DNA of 64,000 bases, from assembly GCF_000715505.1 (NCBI RefSeq), contig NZ_JHEH01000014.1, forward strand, positions 1 through 64,000, given 5' to 3'. Origin of the DNA: Thioclava dalianensis. GTDB taxonomy: Bacteria; Pseudomonadota; Alphaproteobacteria; Rhodobacterales; Rhodobacteraceae. Positions 35,067 to 43,665 of the stretch are shown here, piece after piece. Below the pieces are notes generated by a model. The model ran no database searches, was not told where the DNA came from, and was given only the letters and a program-made list of their open reading frames with translations. How positions within the stretch are numbered: position 1 is the stretch's first letter; the number at the start of each line of letters is the position of its first letter. The position numbers and the translations under genes were made by a program.

Positions 35067-36534
35067 GGGCGGCCTCCTTGGATTCGAAGGCGAGCTGCGC
35101 GATCTCGTCCGTGCTGCTGCCGCCCGCAAGCGCACCAACGAGATGCCCGCCCGCCATCACCGCGATCCGGTCGGACAGGCGCACGACCTCGTCGAAATCG
35201 GACGAGATCAGCAACACCGCCGTGCCCGCATCGGCAAGCTGTTCGATCAATTCGTAAATATCGTTGCGCGCGCCGACATCGACACCGCGCGTGGGCTCGT
35301 CGAGGATCAAAACCCGTGGCTTGGCCGCGAGACATTTCGACAGCAGCACCTTTTGCTGGTTGCCGCCGGAGAGACTACGCACCGGCTGATCCGCCGTCTC
35401 GCATTTGATGCCAAGCGTCTTGCGATAGCCCTCAAACCGCGCCCGCTCCGCGCTGGGACGCAGCACGAAGGGCAACAGGTAATGAACGAGCGACGAGGTA
35501 TTCCAGAAAAGGGGCGCATCGAGGAACAGCCCGTATTGCTGCCGATCCTCCGACAGGATCACGACATTCTGGCGCACGGCCTCGCGCGGCGTGCGGGCCA
35601 GAAAGGGCCGCCCCTCCAGCGCGATCTTTCCGCCAGCGCGCGGCCGCAGCCCGACAAGCGTTTCGGCCAGCTCGGTGCGCCCTGCCCCGACCACACCGGT
35701 CAAGCCCAGCACCTCTCCATGATGCAGATCGAAGGAGATATCGACGAAGCCTTCGCCGCAGAGCCCTGTGACCTCAAGCGTCTTGCGCTCGGCCCGGGCG
35801 CGGTCGGCGCGCCGCTCACGCAGGGCTCCGACGCCGGGGCTCATCGCGGCCAGGATCTCGGCATCGCCGCTCTCTGACATCTTGGCGCTATGCATCACAT
35901 AGCCGTCACGCAGCACGGTGATCCGGTCACTGACCGCGCGCAGCTCGTGCAGCTTATGGGAAATGAAGACAAGACCATGGCCCGTTTCGCGCAAGGCCCG
36001 CATCCGCTCGAACAGCGTCTCTACCTCATGCGGCGTCAGCGCCGAGGTCGGCTCGTCGAGGATCAACACTTTCGCCTCGCGCACGAGACCCCGCAGAATC
36101 TCGACGACCTGACGGTCGGCGATCTCGAGCGTCGAGGCCTTGGCATCAGGCGAGAGCGCCACGCCCAGCTCTGCGATCAGATCACGGATACGGGTGCGAT
36201 AGGCCTCCGCCCGGCGTGGCAGGCCGATGCAGATATTCTCGAGAACGCTTTGATTTGGGAAGATATGCGCCTCTTGCGGCACCAGATAGAGCCCCATCGC
36301 CTGCGCCTGAGCGGGCGTTGCCGGAGACAGCGGCGCCCCGCCAATCGAGACGCGCCCGGCACTGGGCGCGATCAGACCGGCAAGGATCTTCATCAAGGTG
36401 GATTTGCCAGCCCCATTGCCGCCCAGAAGCGCATGAACCTCTCCGGCACGCACCTCGAAATCCACGCCCTTGAGCACAGGCACGTTGCCGTAGCTTTTCG
36501 AAACCCGGCCAAGCTCTGCGAGCACAGATGTCAT
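35059..36534 (-). CDS. lsrA: AI-2 ABC transporter ATP-binding protein LsrA
   Basis: A 491-residue ATPase with two fused nucleotide-binding domains, as in sugar transporters of the RbsA type. First domain: Walker A GGNGAGKSTL (about residue 40), Walker B VLILDEP. Second domain: VVGAGRTELAE in place of a canonical Walker A (about 285), signature SLSGGNQQKVLLSKCL (about 390) and Walker B VLILDEPTRGVDVG. The degenerate second Walker A is normal for this branch. ATG 36534 has GGAG 5 bases upstream. It is the first gene of the transport operon, facing lsrR across the shared control region. Confidence 0.92.
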   Translation of the reverse strand: MTSVLAELGRVSKSYGNVPVLKGVDFEVRAGEVHALLGGNGAGKSTLMKILAGLIAPSAGRVSIGGAPLSPATPAQAQAMGLYLVPQEAHIFPNQSVLENICIGLPRRAEAYRTRIRDLIAELGVALSPDAKASTLEIADRQVVEILRGLVREAKVLILDEPTSALTPHEVETLFERMRALRETGHGLVFISHKLHELRAVSDRITVLRDGYVMHSAKMSESGDAEILAAMSPGVGALRERRADRARAERKTLEVTGLCGEGFVDISFDLHHGEVLGLTGVVGAGRTELAETLVGLRPRAGGKIALEGRPFLARTPREAVRQNVVILSEDRQQYGLFLDAPLFWNTSSLVHYLLPFVLRPSAERARFEGYRKTLGIKCETADQPVRSLSGGNQQKVLLSKCLAAKPRVLILDEPTRGVDVGARNDIYELIEQLADAGTAVLLISSDFDEVVRLSDRIAVMAGGHLVGALAGGSSTDEIAQLAFESKEAAHA

Positions 36535-36578
36535 AGCGTCTCCTTCGCCCAGCACCCCAAATCCAGATTGTTCATCTG

Positions 36579-36590
36579 TTTTACGTAAAA
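36579..36590. promoter_or_regulatory. Palindrome in the lsrA-lsrR control region
   Basis: TTTTACGTAAAA is a perfect 12-bp palindrome 45-56 bases upstream of the lsrA start, flanked on both sides by copies of CATCTGTT. It sits where the lsrA promoter is expected and could be a second LsrR site or a site for another regulator such as a CRP-type protein. Confidence 0.45.
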
Positions 36591-36668
36591 ACATCTGTTC
36601 ACCTGGAATGCGTCCTGTCAACATTTTTTAGCTCATTTTTTACGCTGCATCGCGGCAAAATTGAGCGG

Positions 36669-36696
36669 TTGACTTGTTCAAATGATTTTGTAACGA
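36669..36696 (+). promoter_or_regulatory. Likely lsrR promoter
   Basis: TTGACT (-35) is followed after 16 bases by TAACGA (-10), 43 bases before ATG 36739. The -35 to -10 interval is covered by the inverted repeat listed next, so a repressor bound there would block RNA polymerase. Confidence 0.5.
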
Positions 36697-36708
36697 GTTA
36701 TTTGAACA
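36675..36708. promoter_or_regulatory. Putative LsrR operator
   Basis: TGTTCAAAT and ATTTGAACA form a perfect 9-bp inverted repeat with a 16-base spacer. It overlaps the lsrR promoter and lies 141 bases upstream of lsrA. SorC-family regulators act as oligomers on spaced half-sites. The related string TGTTCA also occurs around 36570 and 36596 on the lsrA side, which suggests multiple half-sites. Confidence 0.6.
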
Positions 36709-36738
36709 GTGACTGACTGCCTCGGAGGATCGATCACC

Positions 36739-37677
36739 ATGGAAGAGCTTGCGTTGAATGAAGCGGACGACGCCCTGCTCGCGCGGGTCGCTTGGCTGTA
36801 TTACAATGACGGCCTGACGCAGAGCGAAGTCGGCCATCAACTCAACCTCTCGCGGATCAAAGTGTCGCGGCTGCTCGATGCGGGGCGCGCCTCCGGGCTG
36901 ATCGAGGTGCGGATCAATTCGCGCCAGCAGGGCTGCCTCGAGATCGAGACGCGGCTGCAAGAGCGGTTCCGCCTCAAGGATTGCCGCGTGATCCCCGACA
37001 GCACCGGCGCAGATATCGACGCACGGATCGGGCAGGCCGCGGCGACCTTCCTGATGCAGAAACTCAATCCGGGCGACAGCCTCGCGGTTGGCTGGGGCGC
37101 GACCGTATCCAACGCGATCCGCGTGCTCGGCCATGTCGTGCATGAGCGCCGCATCGAGCTGTTTTCCCTGACCGGCGGCGTGCAGACCTATGTGCAGGGG
37201 ATGCGCGAGGCGCATTGGGATCGCACCCCCAACATCATCCCCGCGCCGCTCGTCGTCTCAACCCCGGAACTGGCCGCCGCCCTGCTGCGCGAGCCTGCGA
37301 TCTCGTCGCTGCTCAATCAGGCGATTGCAGCGGATTACAAGCTCGTAGGGATCGGCGGCATCTCAGAGCAAGCGACCGTCGTGTCGCAAGGCTACATCAC
37401 CGCGGGCGAGATCGAGCCCTTGCGCCGCAGCGGTGCGCGCGGCGATGTGCTGTGCCGGTTCTACGACCGGACCGGGCAGGACATGGAACTGCCACTGCAT
37501 GAGCGCGTGATCGGCGTCGACCTCGTCCAATTGCGCGATTGCGAGCAGGTGATCGGCGCGGCGGGCGGGCCGAACAAGGTGACCCCGATCCTCGCCGCGT
37601 TGCGCGGCCAAATTCTCGATATTCTGGTGACAGATGAGGCAACTGCGCTGTCCCTTCTCGATGCCGCGGAGGACTGA
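36739..37677 (+). CDS. lsrR: SorC/DeoR-type transcriptional regulator LsrR
   Basis: A 312-residue regulator with an N-terminal helix-turn-helix (GLTQSEVGHQLNLSRIKVSR, about residues 25-45) and a sugar-phosphate-binding SorC domain, in which GWGATVSNAIRVLG (about 115-128) is the phosphate-binding segment. In enterics LsrR represses the lsr operons until phospho-AI-2 binds. ATG 36739 has a GGAGG Shine-Dalgarno; the ATG at 36709 would lie at the edge of the operator and lacks one. lsrK follows after 1 base. Confidence 0.9.
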   Translation: MEELALNEADDALLARVAWLYYNDGLTQSEVGHQLNLSRIKVSRLLDAGRASGLIEVRINSRQQGCLEIETRLQERFRLKDCRVIPDSTGADIDARIGQAAATFLMQKLNPGDSLAVGWGATVSNAIRVLGHVVHERRIELFSLTGGVQTYVQGMREAHWDRTPNIIPAPLVVSTPELAAALLREPAISSLLNQAIAADYKLVGIGGISEQATVVSQGYITAGEIEPLRRSGARGDVLCRFYDRTGQDMELPLHERVIGVDLVQLRDCEQVIGAAGGPNKVTPILAALRGQILDILVTDEATALSLLDAAED

Positions 37678-37678
37678 T

Positions 37679-39208
37679 ATGCGCTATTTCCTCGCTTTTG
37701 ATGCCGGAACCGGGAGCGGACGCGCCGTCCTCTTCGACGAGACCGGCGCCGAGATCGCAACCGCCGGACAGGAATGGTGGCACGCAAGCGATCCACGCTA
37801 TCCCGGATCGATGGATTTCGACACGCAAGGCAATTGGACAGCCCTGGCGCGCTGCTGCCGCGAAGTGATCACCAAATCGGGTGTCGACCCCAAGGCCATC
37901 GTCTCGGTCAGCGCCACTTCGATGCGCGAAGCCTTCGTGCTTCATGATGAGAGCGGTGCGGAAATCTGGGCCTGCGCGAATGTCGATGCGCGCGCCGATG
38001 CCGAGGTCCGCGAACTCAAGCGGGACTATCCGGGGCTGGAGGAAGACATCTATGCGCGCTCGGGCCAGACCTACGCGCTTGGCGCCCTGCCCCGGCTGAT
38101 CTGGCTGCGCCGCCACATGCCGCAGATTCTGGAGCGGACGCGGGCGCTGACGATGCTCTCGGATTGGGTGCTGTATCGGCTCTCGGGAGAGCTGACCTCC
38201 GAGCCCTCAAATGCCGGGACAACCGGGCTGATCGGACTTGCCGATCGCCGGGTGCTGGCCGATGCGATGGACAAACTGGGGCTGCGCTCCGATATCTTCC
38301 CGCGCAGCGTGGTGACGGGCGAATGCGTGGGCACCGTAACCGAAGCTGCAGCCGAGCAGACCGGACTTGCGCCGGGCACGCTGGTTGTGGCGGGTGGTGG
38401 GGATTGCCAGATCGGCGGGCTGGGGCTGGGCATCGTTGAGGATGGCGATTGCGCGGTGCTGGGCGGGACGTTCTGGCAGCAGGTGGTCAATGTGCCGCTG
38501 ACCCTCACCGATCCCAGCATGAAGCTGCGGATCAACCCGCATGTGGTCCCTCACCTCAATCAGGCCGAGGCGATCAGCTTTTTCACCGGAGCCGCGATGC
38601 GCTGGTTCCGCGATGCCTTCGGGCAAGGCCGGGGCTATTCCGAGCTGGAAGCCGCTTCGAAAGACATACCGCCCGGCGCGCATGGGATCATCCCGATCCT
38701 GTCCGATGTGATGCGCTACAACGAGTGGATTCACGCAGCACCGTCGCTGCTGAATCTCTCGCTCGATCCCGAGAAATCCGGCCCCGCCGCGATCTTCCGC
38801 GCGCTTCAGGAAAACGCGGCAATCGTTGCGCATCGCAACCTTGAGGCCGTGTTTGACCTGACCGGCCAGCGCCCGGCGCGCATCGTCTTTGCCGGGGGCG
38901 CGTCGAAATCCCCGCATTGGTCGCAGATCCTTGCGGATGTGACAGGCCTTCCGGTCGTGACCTCCAAGGTCAAGGAAGCCACCGCATTGGGTTGTGCTGC
39001 AGCCGCTGCCACCGGAGCGGGCCAATTCGGCTCGCTGATGGAAGCGGGGGCTGCATGGTCTTGCATCGAGGATAAATACGAACCGAACCGCGCCTTGCGC
39101 GATCTCTACGACGCAGCAGGCACACGCTGGGCGCGCGCCTATGCCGCGCAACGCGAATTGGTTGCCGAGAGCGTGACCCAATCCATGTGGCGTGCACCGG
39201 GCACGTAA
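37679..39208 (+). CDS. lsrK: Autoinducer-2 kinase LsrK
   Basis: A 509-residue FGGY-family kinase (E. coli LsrK about 530) that phosphorylates AI-2 (DPD) in the cytoplasm, trapping it. The N-terminal phosphate-binding segment is FDAGTGSGRAVLFD (residues 6-19), and the second ATPase-fold motif AGGGDCQIGGLGLG lies near residue 240. The adenine-binding glycines are in VFAGGASKSPHW (about 405). ATG 37679 follows the lsrR stop by 1 base with GGAGGA upstream, so lsrR and lsrK are coupled. The gene next downstream is lsrG. Confidence 0.93.
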   Translation: MRYFLAFDAGTGSGRAVLFDETGAEIATAGQEWWHASDPRYPGSMDFDTQGNWTALARCCREVITKSGVDPKAIVSVSATSMREAFVLHDESGAEIWACANVDARADAEVRELKRDYPGLEEDIYARSGQTYALGALPRLIWLRRHMPQILERTRALTMLSDWVLYRLSGELTSEPSNAGTTGLIGLADRRVLADAMDKLGLRSDIFPRSVVTGECVGTVTEAAAEQTGLAPGTLVVAGGGDCQIGGLGLGIVEDGDCAVLGGTFWQQVVNVPLTLTDPSMKLRINPHVVPHLNQAEAISFFTGAAMRWFRDAFGQGRGYSELEAASKDIPPGAHGIIPILSDVMRYNEWIHAAPSLLNLSLDPEKSGPAAIFRALQENAAIVAHRNLEAVFDLTGQRPARIVFAGGASKSPHWSQILADVTGLPVVTSKVKEATALGCAAAAATGAGQFGSLMEAGAAWSCIEDKYEPNRALRDLYDAAGTRWARAYAAQRELVAESVTQSMWRAPGT

Positions 39209-39230
39209 GACAAAATGAGAGGATTTCTGA

Positions 39231-39539
39231 ATGCTGATTCAACTGGTGAATATCAAAGTGCAGCCGGGCACCCGCGAGACGTTTCTCGAAGCCTTCAAGA
39301 TCAATTGCGACGGCACCCGCGAAGAGCCGGGCAATCTGCGCTTCGACCTGCTGCACGACCCCGAGGACGCGAATAATTTCTTCGTCTATGAAATCTTCAA
39401 AAGCGATGACGCGCTCGAAGATCATCGCAAGACCGCCCATTATCAGAAATGCGTGGCCATGATCGATCCGATCACCATCGGCGGTCGCTCGAAGACCTAT
39501 TTCGAGCCGGTCCTGGTGCAGGGCGTCGCGCAGGACTAA
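39231..39539 (+). CDS. lsrG: Phospho-AI-2 isomerase LsrG
   Basis: A 102-residue antibiotic-biosynthesis-monooxygenase-fold protein. In E. coli LsrG isomerises phospho-DPD (P-HPD) to 3-hydroxy-2,4-pentadione-5-phosphate. The pattern GNLRFDLLHDPEDANNFFVYEIF (shown here as GNLRFDLL ... NNFFVYEIF, about residues 33-55) and the DDALEDHRKTAHYQK segment match LsrG. AGAGGA precedes ATG 39231. It is 22 bases after lsrK on the same strand, unlike enteric operons where it follows lsrF. Confidence 0.9.
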   Translation: MLIQLVNIKVQPGTRETFLEAFKINCDGTREEPGNLRFDLLHDPEDANNFFVYEIFKSDDALEDHRKTAHYQKCVAMIDPITIGGRSKTYFEPVLVQGVAQD

Positions 39540-39833
39540 CTCCGAGACCCGACGGCCAAGCCACGCGAAGCGCCGCGACGATGTCAAACCCGATATCGTC
39601 GCGCAAGCGCGCGCGCATCTCCCCTCACGCCGCTTCTGCGGGCCGCTCGACGCACAGCCGCGAGACGGCCCTTGTCGCGTTGGATAATGGCAGGGCGGCG
39701 CAAAACGTAGGGGGAGCTGAGGCGCGACCAGTCCGCCCTTTGCGACCTTTCACAGCTGCGTCCGGCGCGCTGTCGCAATCACGACTGACCCAAACAGATC
39801 AACGCTGTCCGCCGCATCATAGAAAGAAGGAAA
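39540..39833. other. Non-coding gap between lsrG and tRNA-Arg
   Basis: About 290 bases with only short open frames and no recognisable gene. I see no clear terminator directly after lsrG and no duplicated tRNA 3' end or integrase fragment that would mark an integration site. Confidence 0.4.
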
Positions 39834-39910
39834 TGGCGGACCCGGAGCGATTCGAACGCCCGACCCCTTGATTCGTAGTCAAGTGCTCTATCCAGCTGAG
39901 CTACGGGTCC
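39834..39910 (-). tRNA. tRNA-Arg (anticodon ACG)
   Basis: A full cloverleaf reads on the minus strand: acceptor GGACCCG paired with CGGGTCC, D stem GCTC/GAGC, anticodon stem CTTGA/TCAAG with loop CTACGAA (anticodon ACG), and a T stem with TTCGAAT loop. CCA is encoded at 39834-39836. ACG is read as ICG after deamination and decodes CGU/CGC/CGA. Confidence 0.97.
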
Positions 39911-40007
39911 GTTGGGGGCGATTTAGCGGGCGTGGCGGGGCGTTGCAAGGGCAAAAACCCGCGAATTCCGAAAATCGTCGGGAAATGTCGCTCTGGGCGC
40001 GGCGCGC

Positions 40008-41432
40008 TCAATCCTCGTGGGGGGGATGCTTGTCCGTGCTGCACAGCAGACCCTCGGCGGAGGGCAGAAACAGCCGGAACTCGGTCCCCGTCTCATCGGT
40101 CCGCACAAGATCCAGACGACCTCCGTGACCGCGGATCAGCTCGGCGGCGATGGCCAGACCCAGCCCGGTCCCACCGCGCCGCACACCGCCGGAGAAAGGC
40201 TTGAAGAGATGCTCGCGAGCCCGCTCGGGCAGGCCCGGCCCTGTGTCCTGCACCCGGATCCACCAGCCTTCTACGGTTTCCCCCGCTCCGACCTCGATCG
40301 TGCCGGGCTTGCCGGTGGCCTCGATCGCCTGACGCGCATTGCGCACAAGATTGTTGAGTACGCGGTAGAGCTGCTCGCGATCCGCCCGAATCACGAGATT
40401 CGGCGGTACATCGGCGAGCAGATCGACCAGCGGGTTCTCTGCCGGGTGCTCCTCATTCTCAAGCACCTCCTGCGCCAGCTCCGCCAGCATGAAGCGTGAC
40501 AGCGTCGGCGGCGGCTCCTCGGCCTTGCCGAAGGCGAGCGTGGTCTCACACAGGTTGATCGCGCGCTCGATGGAGCCGGTCAGCTTGGGCGCCGCCCGTT
40601 TCACGCCGGGATCGTCCGAGCTTTCCATGCGATCCGCGAAAAGCTGCGCGGTCGTGAGGATATTACGCAGATCGTGGCTGATCTTGGCCACCGCTTGCCC
40701 AAGCTGGGCCAAGCGCTCTTTCTGGCGCAGCGAGGCAGTGAGCTGCTTTTGCATCGAGGCCAGCGCCTCTTCGGCCACGCGCAACTCTTCCACGCTCGCC
40801 TCGGGCGAAATGATGCGCCGCGCATCCTCGGGCGCCTCGGCGTAAGACGCCATATGCGCCACCAGCCGCTTGATCGGCACCACCATCAGGCGGCGCACCA
40901 AGAAGAACAACAATAGCGCCGTGATCACCGAGAACACCGCCGAGATCGACAGCAGCCGCAGCCCGTATTCGACCATCGCAATGCGCATCGGCTCTGTGGC
41001 CAGCGTCACCTCGATCACGATCCCACCCTGCTGCACGGGTTCGCCCAAAACCCGGATCACATTGTTATCCGAATCAAAGAGCGCATGGACTGCGTCTCGT
41101 ATCCGAGTCCACTCGGTCGAATTGCGCAGATCATAGGTTTCGGTGACCGGCGAGGGAATCGGGGAGGACAGAACAAGCTGGCGCACGGCATTGCGCCGCA
41201 ACACAACGTTGAACACACCTGCGTTCGACAGCAGTTCTTTTTCCAGATTGGGCTCGATCGTGGTGTTGGTGGTCAGCAGCGCAAGCGACGCGATCTGCGC
41301 ACGCTCAAGGCGCGTGAGCAGGTAATCCTCGCGGAAATTTGCCAAGCCGGGCAGCAGAATCAATGCCTCCGCCAGCACGACAAACACCGTCGTCAGGATG
41401 AGAAAACGCCCGGAAAGTGTATTTACCGCCAT
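40008..41432 (-). CDS. Sensor histidine kinase (orphan)
   Basis: A 474-residue kinase. An N-terminal membrane helix (about residues 8-28), a periplasmic sensor region of about 130 residues and a second helix (about 165-190) are followed by a HAMP-like linker. The H-box is AKISHDLRN (about 270), the N-box [12 protein letters not shown] (about 375), G1 QDTGPGLP and G2 [10 protein letters not shown]. No response-regulator gene is adjacent, so its partner must be encoded elsewhere. ATG 41432 (MAVNTLSG) places the first helix correctly. Signal unknown. Confidence 0.88.
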   Translation of the reverse strand: MAVNTLSGRFLILTTVFVVLAEALILLPGLANFREDYLLTRLERAQIASLALLTTNTTIEPNLEKELLSNAGVFNVVLRRNAVRQLVLSSPIPSPVTETYDLRNSTEWTRIRDAVHALFDSDNNVIRVLGEPVQQGGIVIEVTLATEPMRIAMVEYGLRLLSISAVFSVITALLLFFLVRRLMVVPIKRLVAHMASYAEAPEDARRIISPEASVEELRVAEEALASMQKQLTASLRQKERLAQLGQAVAKISHDLRNILTTAQLFADRMESSDDPGVKRAAPKLTGSIERAINLCETTLAFGKAEEPPPTLSRFMLAELAQEVLENEEHPAENPLVDLLADVPPNLVIRADREQLYRVLNNLVRNARQAIEATGKPGTIEVGAGETVEGWWIRVQDTGPGLPERAREHLFKPFSGGVRRGGTGLGLAIAAELIRGHGGRLDLVRTDETGTEFRLFLPSAEGLLCSTDKHPPHED

Positions 41433-41550
41433 CCGCCTATCACTTGTACAAGCCCCCAAGGCCACCAGTTCTATGCATCTTTACGCCTCACACTGCCGGT
41501 GACGCAACCGCAAGCGCCCGGAGGCGAAATTAAGCGCCTCTCGCAAAACG

Positions 41551-41577
41551 CAAAACCCCGTGACGCATCACGTTTTG
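41551..41577. repeat. Inverted repeat upstream of the histidine kinase gene
   Basis: CAAAAC...GTGA and TCAC-GTTTTG form a two-part inverted repeat around CGCA, with a CCC bulge in the left arm. It lies between the divergent histidine kinase and rpmH promoters and could be a regulator site for either. Confidence 0.3.
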
Positions 41578-41617
41578 ACCCGCAGACGCAAAAAGGCAAA
41601 AAAAAGCATCCGCAGAA

Positions 41618-41646
41618 TTGACTTGCAGGGACCGGGTCGCTAGAGA
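41618..41646 (+). promoter_or_regulatory. Promoter of rpmH-rnpA operon
   Basis: TTGACT (-35) and TAGAGA (-10) are separated by exactly 17 bases. This is the best sigma-70-like promoter I could place in the window and lies about 65 bases upstream of rpmH, a gene expected to be strongly expressed. Confidence 0.65.
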
Positions 41647-41711
41647 CCGGGCTTCGAATAACAGCAGGTCTCGAATCCACGCATTCAGGGGCCGCAACCG
41701 GAGTGACCAGG

Positions 41712-41846
41712 ATGAAACGCACGTTCCAGCCGTCGAACCTCGTTCGCGCACGCCGTCACGGGTTCCGTTCCCGTATGGCGACCAAGGCCGGCCGCAAGGT
41801 TCTTAACGCCCGCCGCGCCAAGGGCCGTAAATCTCTGTCGGCATAA
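41712..41846 (+). CDS. rpmH: 50S ribosomal protein L34
   Basis: A 44-residue basic protein beginning [18 protein letters not shown] and ending in AKGRKSLSA, the standard L34 sequence. It is very short and therefore easily missed. It is the first gene of the conserved rpmH-rnpA-yidD cluster, with a good promoter about 65 bases upstream. Confidence 0.98.
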   Translation: MKRTFQPSNLVRARRHGFRSRMATKAGRKVLNARRAKGRKSLSA

Positions 41847-41992
41847 GCCGACGAGAGCTTTAAACTGGCTCGATGACGCCGCCGGAGGCGCTCGTGGCCG
41901 ATCTTCAGGATCGGTATGCGGGTCGCATCCCGGCGGTTTGCTCATGTCGGGGTGTCGAATGTCTTGCGTTGCGCTGCTGAGGATCTGAACCG

Positions 41993-42436
41993 ATGGCCGC
42001 AATCCGCTCGCATCTCCCGGACCGTCCAATCGCGGTTCTGCGCCAGCGCAGTGAATTCTTGCGCGCGGCCGTGACCCAGCGCAAGGGCATGCCGGGCTTT
42101 TTGCTGCAGGCGCGCCTGCGCGATCCCGCGGAACCGGTCCCGCCCGGCCTGATCCGCATTGGCTTTACCTGTTCGAAGAAGCTCGGCAACGCTGTGGCCC
42201 GCAACCGGGCGAAGCGGCGGCTTCGCGAGATTGCGCGCGCCGTCTTGCCAGAGGCTGGTCGCCCGGGCTGGGATTACGTACTCATCGGACGCCCCGAAGC
42301 CACTGCCACCCGCGATTTCGCAGCGCTCTGCACCGATCTGGGGGAAGCGCTGAACGTGATCCACGACCTGCCCATCGAGCCGCGCCGTCCCCGAGGCCGC
42401 AAACCGGGCGCCAAACCGCGCAAGGTGGCCTCATGA
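41993..42436 (+). CDS. rnpA: Ribonuclease P protein component
   Basis: A 147-residue basic protein that helps the RNase P RNA bind and process precursor tRNA 5' ends. The RNR signature is visible in KKLGNAVARNRAKRRLRE (about residues 60-78). It has a longer, Pro/Arg/Lys-rich C-terminal tail (PRRPRGRKPGAKPRK) than E. coli RnpA. It is 146 bases after rpmH, and its stop overlaps the yidD start (ATGA). Confidence 0.96.
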   Translation: MAAIRSHLPDRPIAVLRQRSEFLRAAVTQRKGMPGFLLQARLRDPAEPVPPGLIRIGFTCSKKLGNAVARNRAKRRLREIARAVLPEAGRPGWDYVLIGRPEATATRDFAALCTDLGEALNVIHDLPIEPRRPRGRKPGAKPRKVAS

Positions 42437-42717
42437 GCCCTCTCGCCCATATCCTATCGCTGCCCGTGCAGGCCTATCGCCTGTTGCTGAGCCCTTGGAT
42501 CGGACATGGTTGCCGCTTCCAACCGACCTGCTCGGCCTATACGCTGGAGGCGCTCGAGCGCCATGGCGGGCTGCGCGGCAGTGCGCTTGCCCTGCGGCGC
42601 ATCGCCCGCTGCAACCCTTGGGGCGGGCATGGCTATGACCCGGTGCCCGGCGCCGACCCGCAATTCGACGCGACCCATCGTTGCGACGCTCACCGCAAGG
42701 ACGACCCCGATGCTTGA
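42433..42717 (+). CDS. yidD: Membrane protein insertion efficiency factor YidD
   Basis: A 94-residue YidD-family protein with the signature [20 protein letters not shown] (residues 25-44) and [14 protein letters not shown] near residue 60. It is thought to assist YidC-dependent insertion. It overlaps rnpA upstream by 4 bases and ttcA downstream by 8 bases, so three genes are translationally coupled. Confidence 0.95.
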   Translation: MSPLAHILSLPVQAYRLLLSPWIGHGCRFQPTCSAYTLEALERHGGLRGSALALRRIARCNPWGGHGYDPVPGADPQFDATHRCDAHRKDDPDA

Positions 42718-43591
42718 CGACGAAGACAGCCCGATCCACCCGCTCTTCGCAGGCGCCCCCGCGAGCACGGAGTTCAAGAAGCTGCGCAAGCGCATCGTGC
42801 GCGAGACCCGCGAGGCGATTGAGCAATACGGGATGATCGAGCGCGGCGCGAAATGGCTCGTCTGCCTGTCGGGCGGCAAGGACAGCTACACGTTGCTCGC
42901 GGTGCTGCACGAGCTGCAATGGCGCGGGCTTTTGCCGGTCGAGCTGCTGGCGTGCAACCTCGACCAGGGCCAGCCGGGCTTTCCTGCGACCGTGCTGCCC
43001 GAGTTTCTGGACAAGATGGGCGTGCCGCACCGGATCGAGTATCAAGACACCTATTCGATCGTGATGGACAAGGTGCCTGCCGGCCGCACCTATTGCGCGC
43101 TCTGCTCGCGGCTGCGGCGCGGCAATCTCTATCGGATCGCGCGCGAAGAAGGCTGCTCTGCGGTCGTGCTGGGTCATCACCGCGACGACATCCTTGAGAC
43201 CTTCATGATGAACCTCTTCCACGGCGGCAGGCTGGCGACAATGCCGCCCAAGCTGGTGAACGAAGAGGGCGATCTGTTCGTCTATCGCCCGCTCTCTTTC
43301 GTGGCCGAGGCCGATTGCGAGAAATTCGCCCGTGCGCTGAATTATCCGATCATTCCCTGCGATCTGTGCGGCAGTCAGGACGGGCTGCAGCGCCAACAGG
43401 TCAAGCAGATCCTCGACGGCTGGGAAAAATCCGCTCCGGGCCGCAGACAAAAGATGTTCCGGGCGCTGATGAACACCCGTCCCTCGCATCTCTGCGATAC
43501 CGGGCTGTTCGATTTCGCAGGGCTGACCCGCCGCACCGCCGAACCCGAAGACCTTAGCGACAAATGTCCGGATTTACGCCAGCTGGATTAA
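42710..43591 (+). CDS. ttcA: tRNA 2-thiocytidine(32) synthetase TtcA
   Basis: A 293-residue enzyme that thiolates cytidine 32 of certain tRNAs using ATP and an iron-sulfur cluster. The PP-loop SGGKDS lies near residue 52. The cluster cysteines are seen in the pair [11 protein letters not shown] (about 127-130) and CDLCGSQD (about 219-222). ATG 42710 ([13 protein letters not shown]) overlaps the end of yidD; the frame is open upstream, but that sequence is the yidD region in another frame. Confidence 0.93.
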   Translation: MLDDEDSPIHPLFAGAPASTEFKKLRKRIVRETREAIEQYGMIERGAKWLVCLSGGKDSYTLLAVLHELQWRGLLPVELLACNLDQGQPGFPATVLPEFLDKMGVPHRIEYQDTYSIVMDKVPAGRTYCALCSRLRRGNLYRIAREEGCSAVVLGHHRDDILETFMMNLFHGGRLATMPPKLVNEEGDLFVYRPLSFVAEADCEKFARALNYPIIPCDLCGSQDGLQRQQVKQILDGWEKSAPGRRQKMFRALMNTRPSHLCDTGLFDFAGLTRRTAEPEDLSDKCPDLRQLD

Positions 43592-43665
43592 CCGCTCACT
43601 GACATATTCCCTTTAGCCTGCAGCGCAATCGGCCCCTTGGGGCCAGTCTGTGCGAGGTGGGAACG

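Noticed and set aside
30709-39539. Rhamnose uptake and breakdown locus (RbsA-like ATPase, RbsC-like permeases, FGGY kinase, class II aldolase)
   Set aside because: The aldolase alone would fit rhamnose metabolism, but the receptor reads as LsrB with its AI-2 contact residues, lsrG is present, the regulator is SorC-type and no rhamnose isomerase or mutarotase gene is found.
39540-39833. Small genes in the gap between lsrG and tRNA-Arg
   Set aside because: Open frames on both strands are short, Arg-rich, lack ribosome-binding sites and resemble no family.
39834-39910. tRNA-Arg as the attachment site of an integrated element
   Set aside because: No integrase, no duplicated tRNA 3' end and no composition change are visible on either side; flanking genes are a lsr gene and a histidine kinase.
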